From positions 20,000 through 35,612 of the forward strand of contig MU070371.1 of the NCBI GenBank assembly GCA_002284615.2: DNA of 15,613 bases, given 5' to 3'. Shown piece by piece: positions 8,987-15,613 of this stretch. Numbering within the stretch: position 1 is the stretch's first letter; each line of letters opens with the position of its first letter. The stretch is from Dunaliella salina (lineage: Eukaryota > Chlorophyta > Chlorophyceae > Chlamydomonadales > Dunaliellaceae). A program made the position numbers and the translations under genes. Below the pieces are notes generated by a model, which ran no database searches, was not told the origin of the DNA, and saw only the letters and a list, made by a program, of their open reading frames with translations.

Positions 8987-9979
8987 ATGGACCTACATGT
9001 TACACATTTCCCGATGCACTACCTCACGAACCTGATCGACAAACTTAAGGCACGCATGCACAAAAAACACAGGCTTGGCTCTGCTGACACCTCTGGCTAC
9101 CACTACCAGAGATGGCAGGTACTTAATGATGCTATAACACCAACTACCATTGCAATACTGAATCTCGCAACCCAACCTCTCGACTTGCAAACAAAGAGAT
9201 CATCAATTCCTTCTGGAAAAATCCAAGGAGTACCCTTGAACAGCAAATACATATAATGAAGTATCGTACGGATACACTGTGCAATCAGAGTCGTGCCTTC
9301 AAATTCAACTCTTCTAGTAATGGAAGATGCCCACTACGTGATGATGTGGACCACATTGACCACATACTCCTCAGGTGTACAAACTCAACAGTGGGCGGGA
9401 TGCACACCAACAGACACAATGCAGCCCTAAGTCTTTGTGTAAGAGCCCTCAGTAAAGGCCGGTATGGCTCATCCCTTATTGGCATGGATGGCTGCAGTAT
9501 CGAGAGACTCCTGGATCAGGGCTTACAGGACCCTGGAAAAAATATCAACCTGAAGAGCTTTTCCAGACTATACTTTCCCTAATGGTAGTTGCTCCCCTGC
9601 CCGGCGCCAACCCCGCCCTGATGCTATCTTTGTGCGCCCTCTTCCAGGCAGACAAACCCACCTTGATCCTTCCAAGATCCCTCCTCAATGCAGGGATCTT
9701 GTTGAACTGAAATTCTGTCCTGACACAAATCCCTCCATCACTCTTGAACGTGCAGTGACCCAACATTCTCACACCATAACAAGACTTTAAATCCGCAGCT
9801 CCAGAAACCCAAACAGGAATAACTAAGTGACTTTACACATCATCCTAATTGGTGTGGCCGGTATCATTTGCAATGAATTCATTATAACACTCCTTACAAA
9901 CCTAGGCCTGACTAAACAAAAAACCAAATCACTAGCAGCCAAGCTTAGGGATCATACCATCCAAACTATGGATAATTAA
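8987..9979 (+). mobile_element. 5'-truncated LINE tail with restriction-like endonuclease, frameshifted
   Basis: Three consecutive same-strand segments read as one retrotransposon C-terminus. Segment 1 (8987 to about 9160) has IDKLKARMHKKHRLG and SGYHYQRW. Segment 2 (about 9180-9582, other frame) has LANKEIINSFWKNPRST, MKYRTDTLCNQ, a zinc-knuckle-like CPLR...DHILLRC and HTNRHNAALSL. Segment 3 (9599-9979, first frame again) has RPDAIFV (Asp 9620) and LVELKFCPD (Glu 9704, Lys 9710), i.e. PD-(D/E)-x-K spacing, then IILIGVAGIICNEF and a basic tail. The second Cys of the usual CPLC is Arg. Segment 3 has TAA at 9788 and 9824. No reverse transcriptase remains upstream, as expected of 5'-truncated LINE copies. 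The type resembles RLE-encoding non-LTR elements; the clade is not determined. The copy is dead. Confidence 0.78.
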
Positions 9980-10660
9980 TCTTGAAGATTAACCACTATC
10001 AAAAACACCAGACACACTCTTTACCATCAGGGGGCTTCTGGGAGGGGTTTTTGTTGGACGCGCGGCGGCGGAGGACGGGAAAAGGAGAGTCCGGGCGTCA
10101 AGAGGCATGGCATACAGCAACCCTCTAGATCCCCACTAGATCTGTTTCTGGCTCTCTCCTAGGCTAGCTGTGTCTAGTGTAGGTTTTGAGAGCCTTCTGG
10201 CGAGGCCACTGCCACCGTGCTAGCTTGCTAGCTTGTTAGTTAGTGGACCTTCCCTTAATGCACGCGGCCTCTGGCTTGCATAGACTTTTCTTTTTCTTTC
10301 TTTTGTGGGTGATGTGTGGGTCCCCTGCCTCAAGGGGCATAACTGTATTGCCATCAGGGCGACTGAGTTGTGCACTTGATGGCTGTCAGGATGGAAGCAG
10401 CCAATGTGGAATGTATTGCTGGATACTGTTTGGAATTTCCATCTCCAAGGAGCATAGCCTGTCTGTATTGCATGCATGCGTTGTGGAAATGTAAGGTCCA
10501 AAGTCCCCTTCGCTGACAGCCTCACCACGAAATGCTGAGTGCTTGGTCGTGGCAATTTATGTTCAGTCTATTTATCTGTTTGTGAGTGCATCTGAGTAGC
10601 GTATGTGAGGTGCGATCTGGTGCACCACATAGAGGGCAAAGAGAAGGCCCAGGGTAGCCA
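9980..10660. other. Intergenic DNA, probable LINE 3' tail then unassigned
   Basis: A GC- and purine-rich stretch at about 10030-10110 (GGACGCGCGGCGGCGGAGGA) follows the LINE remnant and may be its 3' untranslated tail. A short tandem GCTAGCTT occurs near 10219-10235. No gene was recognised. Confidence 0.45.
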
Positions 10661-11143
10661 GTGAGGCGTCTGGCATGTAGGCTCAGATACGAGTCCCTGA
10701 CACCCTGCCGCGGTCATTACATGTTCGCTCCTCGAAAGTCCTGGAAATCGGCTTTCGACAAACTCGTTAAATGCCTTGATAATCCTGTGCATCCCCATCC
10801 TTTCGAGATTATAAGGGAAGGGACTCTTTGTAAACCATATCTGGACATCGATGGCAAATCACTTCCTTCGCGATGCGCATGTGTCGAAGATGTAGTTAAA
10901 CGCACTCAGGATTTGGTGCGTCGTATCTCTCAAGAGGACTATGGAATCATTCCCGACCATTTACCAGACAGCTCATTCATCTGAATGCACTCCCGAAATC
11001 CCGAAAAACTATCCTTGCATCTGGTTATCGACAGCGGGGTACAGCTGCTAGGATTTTTTGGACATGCGCTGATCTCCCAGGAGGTTGGAAATTCAAATTG
11101 CACAAGTGCACAGCAAAAACACTCCCTCCACCCTTCCTGCTGA
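10661..11143 (+). pseudogene. Archaeo-eukaryotic primase (PrimPol-like) fragment, in-frame TGA
   Basis: The recognisable domain starts near 10718. It reads GHYMFAPRKSWKSAF, then HPFEIIREGTLCKPYLDIDG, then VEDVVKRTQDLVRRI, a TGA at 10982-10984, then in the same frame SRNPEKLSLHLVI. The pattern (F/Y)E(V/I)I-x-EG-x-x-CK-x-Y-(L/F)-D-x-(D/E) followed by S-x-H-L-(V/I) is that of PrimPol-type primases. LDID (10841-10852) carries the metal-binding acidic pair (motif I) and SLH (11012-11020) the motif II His. The third catalytic motif was not found; the frame decays after about 11070 and stops at 11141-11143. A stop also lies just before 10661 and no ATG opens the domain. It may be a relic of a cellular PrimPol copy, a large DNA virus or a DNA transposon; the sequence does not decide. 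Confidence 0.7.
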
Positions 11144-12051
11144 TCTGAAGAGGTCGCACTAAATTGAAGAGAAGACAGCTGATGATATCATTTGATGATT
11201 CCCTGCCCCTCCAAGAAGGTACGTAGCCATTCTACAGCAGATGCCAATACAAGAAGATGGGGTCACTTAGTGGTCTGGCTGGGCCAGGGTGGCTAAGAGC
11301 ATCTGGGTGCAGTAGGTGCGGTGGTACTTATGAGGCCTGCCCTCTTCTTTCACTCAGTTAGTGCTCCCGGCCAGTTCATTTTTTCATGATCAAGATGCAG
11401 AGACTATGACAAACTGTATCATACCAGCAAGAAGACGTGGACATTTTTGGTCAAAGCTTTGGAGTACCACAATTTTCTTGATCCTGTGACAGCTCTGAAC
11501 TGGCATACATCACCTGGGCAAACAAATCCGAGATGAGGAACGATAAAACTTGAGCAAAAGAAAAGAAAAGTCTACGCAAGCCAACTTGAGCAAAGAGATC
11601 AGGGTTCTGGCTGTGCCTAGCATGTTGGGTTTCACTATCTAGAAACGCAAATTTGAGGTCAAAGGTCCGTACATCTAAGGCAGCTCTGTGGGCCTACACA
11701 TGGAAAAGCTAAATGCCATCCGTGAAAGAAATGTCCAGCAGTGAATGCCGACACAGGTTGGTCTATCTTATCCACTCTTTCCACAAGGTTTTGCTGGAAC
11801 CAAGGTACAGACGGCTTGCTGCAGTATGCCAGAGCCTTGTTGTGCCACTCACCACGTGACCACAAAATGGATCAAAGCCCTCTGTCATGTTTTGGTAGAC
11901 GAACATGTCTCTGTTGTACGTGTTGACTTGAAGTGGTCATCTGGCTGAATGTCAAGCTCCTTATGCAATGCAATGTAATGAAACGGCAGGACTGCAGCTA
12001 TAACTCCAGGGTCAACCTGAGCAAGTTCAGTGCGGTCCCCAGCTGTGAAAG
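11144..12051. other. Intergenic DNA and 3' region of the carrier gene
   Basis: No gene recognised on either strand. The part next to 12051 should hold the 3' untranslated region of the minus-strand carrier. A minus-strand open frame at 11659-11865 has no recognisable motif. Confidence 0.5.
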
Positions 12052-12170
12052 CTAAAAAGAGGCCATGCCTGCAAGACTCCGCATTTTCTCATACGTCACC
12101 CAGAACGTGAGCTGCCATGGTGCCAGTCGCGCCCAGGTGGGGAAGAATCCTTTCCACATGGCTGGCAGGC
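12052..12170 (-). CDS. UCP4: Carrier last exon e (helix 6 and stop)
   Basis: CACCCTCAG acceptor. GC completes the Gly codon, then LPAMWKGFFPTWARLAPW, QLTFWVTYEKMRSLAGMASF and TAG (12052-12054). It is much shorter than family members on either strand would suggest from open frames alone, so it is easy to miss. The G-F-x-P-x-x-x-R...PW...FW-x-TYE pattern is diagnostic of the last carrier helix. Confidence 0.93.
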
Positions 12171-12807
12171 CTGAGGGTGTGGGGTGAATCACAGACCTGT
12201 CTTTCCATTAATGTTAACAAACACTCCGGGGCTAATTGTGTGCAGCATCAGGCCGAGCGCAGGATGTCACCCAACCGTTTGCAAGGGGACGATCAAGAGC
12301 TTGCGGACGGTGCTGGAGGCGCCGGGACTAATAATTGGCAAGAGGAACTAAGAATTGGGCATCTGGAACGCTTGCAAAAAGCACAGGCAAAGGAACAACA
12401 ACTTGCAAGGGGGCAACCAGGAAGCTTCCAAGGCGCGCCAGGGGAAGTTATCTTCAGGATCTCACTCTCAAATGCAGATATCAGGTTCAACGGAGTAAAG
12501 AGAAATCCCAAGGATGCTACCTTGGCAGCGTGATGCACAAAGTGAGTGAGAGCTTTACACTGCCAGCATTCTGCGCCCATTGAGAGCTGTTACTGCTCAC
12601 TACTTACCTCCACCGCCTATGACACCCCAAAACGCACTATGATGGTCTCTGGCACACCTCCCCAAATTGATTCAGAACTCCATGCGCCGCTGAGTACCTC
12701 CCAGAATCAATCCTAGCCATGTGTTCAATTTCACAGCTCTCCCTTGTCGATCTCGAGCAAATGCACCACTGCAAGGCAAATGAGCGGATGCCAAGTCCCT
12801 TTGACGC

Positions 12808-12883
<76 letters not shown>

Positions 12884-15613
12884 CACACACACACACGCAC
12901 GCACACACGCCACACATGATTTAAACCCAAGCCTTTGAGATGTCCGCACGCTGAAACCAGCAGCAAATTCATGCAAAGGCCCCTCGGACTGACCTCCCTT
13001 GCCACCAGCAGTCATGTGTTTTGACTGATTGGCTCCTTACATGCACACTTGACCTGACCTCCCTTATGCCTGGATAAGGCAACACCAAAACCTCCACCCA
13101 TCGGATTAGATCTGTCAGCACGAAGCCTGGCAGGGCTTACCTTCTGCCTTGACAGATTGCGCGAAGCAGTCCACCATGCCTTTGTAGAGTCGCTTTGTGG
13201 GGTCCTGGTTCATTATTCGTGTTTTGATGACGTCCGCGGGAGTGCTCACTGCAGCTGCAGCCAGGCCGCTGCAAATTCCAAAAGGAGCAGCCAAAGGTAC
13301 ACCGAATGACACGGGCATCATTGTTCATACATAAACCATCTTTGAAAACATAAACCATCTTTGATACTGGTAAGAGATGTCCGCACCCGCCGCTGCAAAA
13401 TGAAAGAAAGGAACATTCCAAGGCACACCATTCCACATGTGAATCATAAAGCATGCAGCAAAATGAAAAAGGAACAGACCAATGCAAGCCGAGTGACACG
13501 CGCTTATTAAGCATCTGTTGTGCAGTTAAAAATGCTCACACCACCTTCTCTGAACAAAAAATCAGAAGGTATGTTTCCTCTCAGGCACCCGCACGTGTGA
13601 TCTGTGTGGATGTGCCTGCCCTCTGCTTCAGTATTTGTGTGAAAGACTGCTAACGATATAAAGCTTCTTTTCTTATGACCGCTGCACTCCAGGTTTCCCC
13701 CATTTGTTGCCATACACCCTGGGAATCCTGACACGTGTAACCAGTGCCTATGCTGATGCAGTCTCTGTGCTGATGCAGTTCTGTGCAGATGCGGTGCTCA
13801 TGCAGTGTTTGTGCTGATGCAGTATCTGCGCTGATACAGTGCCTGTGCTGATGCAGTAAAAGCTGCCCACACCTCCATGCCTAGTGTGCTTGTTACACAT
13901 CAATTTCAACCAGGCCTGGTGTACAGAGGATGCGAACAATCCTAAAGTGCAGATTTAACTCTTCACACAACCTTTCTGGCTGTGTTTGGGATGATCCATA
14001 CTGCCCGTGCCCTTGGTCAATTCAGAAAGCTAGGAATCGGCCTGCCATACTTGCTCGAAAGCTCAATGCCCATCCTATGCTATTTGCGCACAAACTTAAT
14101 AAAACGATCAGAAGCGCCATTGAAACCAAAAACAAACACTTTTGCCCTGGCACCAGAATGGAGGGGCCAGAAACCCACCAGATTCACACATGATTCGTTT
14201 TTTGTTGGAGACTCAGCTGCTTTTCCCAACTATATCCTGAATTGGTGCAGGGAGAAAGTTCTCTGCCTGTATGGTTTTTCCTGGGAAAGTTGATGCTCGC
14301 AAGTGTGACACATGAAATGTTCTGCAGAGATGGTCAAAAGCACACTGTTATCCACACACACGGGCCACAGCTTGGCCTTGTCCAAATTTTGATGGACGCG
14401 TTAAACTGGGCAGCACCCTGTTATGTGCACAGCTTGCCAGGGGACGCAGTGGTTGCGACGCGACGTCACTTCCTGCATGCACACCTCAATGGGTCACCCC
14501 AACGGGTCACTCCATCAGCACACTTCCCCCAGGCAAATCTGACATTGCGTCCTATGATCAGACGGCCTCAAAACAGATTCAGTCCAGGAGTGCTGGTCAG
14601 CTGAAGCAAGCTTGTAAATCCACTGATTTTGCCAGAATGGGTGCACAACGGCCGCTAAGACACACACAGCACCTACACTCGCCAAGTTTTCAGCAAATCT
14701 GAATGGTTGGGATGTAAAAATATATTTTGGTAAGGTCAGGCGCACAGGATGCATGCACAATGCATGCACAGCTAAGTGAGTGTGTGTGGGGGGGTGCTCT
14801 GGTATGAAATTACGATGTCAGCTGGGCTGCCAGGATTCAGGCATTCGACCATGGACCTCAAGCGTTCTGCATGCAAGTAACATGTGCAATTGAGCATGTT
14901 TGTTGCTCCGAAGGGGAGCACTACTTAATGCTGTGCTTTGAGCAAACATGCAGCTGAGCACGCGTTGAATACCAAGCTTCGTACTTGTGGAGGATCGAGC
15001 TGAGCATATCTGCTGCTCTAGAGGGAAAAGCTGCTTGATACTTTGCTTCGAACAAACATGCAGCTAGGTATGTGTTGAGCACCAAGCTTTGTGCTCGCAA
15101 TTGTGCAGGACGAGAAGGGGGTATTCAAGCGAGCTCACCTGCACACTGATGAAGCTGCATGAGCTACTGGGCCATCACTAAGCACACCTGATGCCAAAAC
15201 GAGGCGTTTAGCCTGTCGGTGCACAGAAATTTGGCCCATCATCAGAACGTTGCTTTATGCCCAAAGCTGCTCAAAAATGCTGGAGAAGTCAAGGAAGTCA
15301 GTTACCAAATCACAACTCTTGGCAAGGTAGCAGCATCAGCAGCAGCAGCAGTAGCAGCAGCAGCAGCAGAGCCCCCTCCAAATGCCCCCATGGAGTGCAT
15401 GGTTTATACTCACATGCCTCACGTTTAAATCTGCCAGCCATGTCCACTTTGAGCTGAAGTCACAACCACGTTGACACATACATCTTCTGACAACCAACAA
15501 ATAAAAGCTGCGAAATATTAAAGCTAAAATCTCCTCATGCTAGGGAGAAGGCTTACTCTCACAGTATGACCTGGTCGTAAGTTGCTAACTCTCCAAGGTT
15601 GACCAGAGCTGCT
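12052..15613 (-). CDS. UCP4: Mitochondrial carrier, UCP4-like, 3' part, five exons
   Basis: Minus-strand exons 15613-15571, 15453-15423, 15187-15139, 13268-13141 and 12170-12052 join in phase and give 122 residues ending in TAG. They cover the last part of carrier repeat 2 (AALVNLGELATYDQ) and all of repeat 3: DGPVAHAASSVCSG (helix 5), the signature STPADVIKTRIMNQ (P-x-D-x-x-K), YKGMVDCFAQSVKAEG (matrix helix), and WKGFFPTWARLAPW with QLTFWVTYEKMR (helix 6). The family sits in the mitochondrial inner membrane with six helices and about 300 residues, so about 60% lies beyond the window edge. TPADVIKTRIMNQ and the P-W-x(3)-FW-x-TYE ending favour the UCP4 branch over dicarboxylate or 2-oxoglutarate carriers. 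Its substrate cannot be read from sequence. The gene converges on the SNARE gene. Confidence 0.88.
12809..12916. repeat. (AC)n microsatellite
   Basis: Uninterrupted AC for 68 nt (34 units) at 12809-12876, then the tract continues with a few G interruptions to 12916. On the sense strand of the carrier gene this is (GT)n. Confidence 0.97.
13005..13035. repeat. 31-bp dispersed repeat, copy 2
   Basis: Matches 2105-2135 at 29 of 31 positions (CCAGCAGTCATG.GTTTTGA then CTGA.TGGCTC). It lies in an intron of the carrier, opposite in orientation to that gene. Confidence 0.85.
13141..13268 (-). CDS. UCP4: Carrier exon d (third signature motif)
   Basis: AATTTGCAG acceptor, then one base and 42 codons: GLAAAAVSTPADVIKTRIMN and so on to CFAQSVKAE plus G, then GTAAGC donor. 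It carries the PxDxxK carrier signature, and the MN after TRI is usual in uncoupling-protein relatives. Confidence 0.92.
13746..13857. repeat. 17-bp minisatellite, about seven units
   Basis: Consensus close to CTCTGTGCTGATGCAGT. Five units are exactly 17 bp, one is 16 bp and one is cut to 11 bp (13796-13806). Confidence 0.93.
14891..15114. repeat. Tandem duplication of about 110 bp
   Basis: Copy 1 (14891-15000) and copy 2 (15001-15114) share TGAGCAT.T.TG.TGCTC, ACAAACATGCAGCT, GTTGA..ACCAAGCTT and GGA.GA, at about 75-80% identity. Confidence 0.88.
15139..15187 (-). CDS. UCP4: Carrier exon c (helix 5 start)
   Basis: TTTGGCATCAG acceptor; 49 nt reading VLSDGPVAHAASSVC plus AG, which with the first base of the next exon makes Ser. 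The donor is GTGAGC. H-x-x-SS-x-C-SG is the expected start of transmembrane helix 5. Confidence 0.8.
15188..15422 (-). other. Carrier intron b-c (235 bp) with CAG repeat
   Basis: Contains an imperfect CAG tract at 15331-15369 on the plus strand (CTG on the gene's sense strand). The tract produces spurious poly-Ala and poly-Ser open frames. Confidence 0.65.
15331..15369. repeat. Imperfect (CAG)n microsatellite
   Basis: Thirteen triplets, all CAG except one CAT and one TAG, inside a carrier intron. Confidence 0.95.
15423..15453 (-). CDS. UCP4: Carrier exon b (31-nt microexon)
   Basis: GTGACTTCAG acceptor, then LKVDMAGRFK plus one base, then GTGAGG donor. The leftover C joins GT of exon c to give Arg. 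The resulting TYDQLKVDMAGRFKRVLSDG has the spacing expected between TYD and the helix-5 His in UCP-type carriers (about 18-19 residues). The residues themselves are little conserved, so the support is phase and length. Confidence 0.55.
15571..15613 (-). CDS. UCP4: Carrier exon a (partial at window edge)
   Basis: 43 nt visible, reading AALVNLGELATYDQ, typical of the end of repeat 2 in UCP-type carriers. The chosen donor is CAG|GTCATA, a weak GT site. A stronger-looking GTGAGA lies 11 bases further on but gives a phase that would skip exon b and lose about ten residues between the conserved TYD and His. Confidence 0.75.

Larger units (their letters stand above)
12171..13140 (-). other. Carrier intron d-e (970 bp)
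   Basis: Lies between exons d and e, phase 1. It holds the large (AC)n tract and a copy of the 31-bp repeat. The plus-strand open frame 12117-12533 crosses this intron and exon e antisense and is not called a gene. Confidence 0.88.
13269..15138 (-). other. Carrier intron c-d (1.87 kb)
   Basis: Phase 2 intron between exons c and d. It contains a 17-bp minisatellite and a roughly 110-bp tandem duplication. Open frames at 13930-14604 on the plus strand show no known motif. Confidence 0.8.

Noticed and set aside
9788..9826. In-frame TAA codons read as possible Gln, as in some green algae with altered codes
   Set aside because: The element is also frameshifted, so decay explains the stops. The intact genes end in TGA and TAG. 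TAA meaning cannot be tested here.
12117..12533. 138-residue plus-strand open frame with a Gln/Ala/Glu-rich stretch
   Set aside because: It runs antisense over the true last carrier exon and into its intron, with no known motif.
12637..13015. Open frames with Cys-Val or Thr-His runs
   Set aside because: Artefacts of the (AC)n microsatellite in a carrier intron.
13930..14604. Three overlapping plus-strand open frames
   Set aside because: They lie within a carrier intron, change frame repeatedly and show no motif.

Overview
This is nuclear-type eukaryotic DNA. Protein-coding signal appears only as short exons flanked by GT...AG introns, with long introns full of microsatellites, minisatellites and dispersed repeats, and two decayed mobile or foreign remnants between the genes. 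No bacterial-style operon, ribosome binding site, tRNA, rRNA or CRISPR array was seen. The best protein similarities (a SYP6/syntaxin-6-like Qc-SNARE and a UCP4-like mitochondrial carrier), the compact SNARE C-terminus and the LINE type are compatible with a green alga or another protist-like lineage. The exact lineage cannot be set from the sequence alone. The two genes end in TGA and TAG at conserved C-termini, which argues that these two codons are ordinary stops here.

Layout. (1) Positions 443-7964, plus strand: the 3' part of a Qc-SNARE gene. Four exons (443-573, 6041-6131, 7631-7708, 7869-7964) encode 131 residues: a linker, a full SNARE motif and a C-terminal membrane anchor. The first visible intron is about 5.5 kb and its donor sits directly on a (GC/GT)n microsatellite. 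(2) Positions 7965-12051: a convergent intergenic region of about 4.1 kb. It holds the 5'-truncated, frameshifted tail of a LINE that encodes a restriction-like endonuclease (8987-9979) and a broken archaeo-eukaryotic primase (PrimPol-like) domain (about 10700-11143). (3) Positions 12052-15613, minus strand: the 3' part of a UCP4-like mitochondrial carrier in five exons (15613-15571, 15453-15423, 15187-15139, 13268-13141, 12170-12052). They encode 122 residues covering the end of the second and all of the third carrier repeat.

The two genes converge and have unrelated jobs: endomembrane vesicle fusion and transport across the mitochondrial inner membrane. Both continue beyond the window at their 5' ends. 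Most long open frames here are artefacts of the (GT)n/(AC)n repeats or of intron sequence. The least explained parts are the primase remnant, the palindrome cluster at 113-353, a pair of roughly 68-bp inverted repeats that bracket SNARE exon 6041-6131, and a near-identical 31-bp repeat shared between introns of the two genes.
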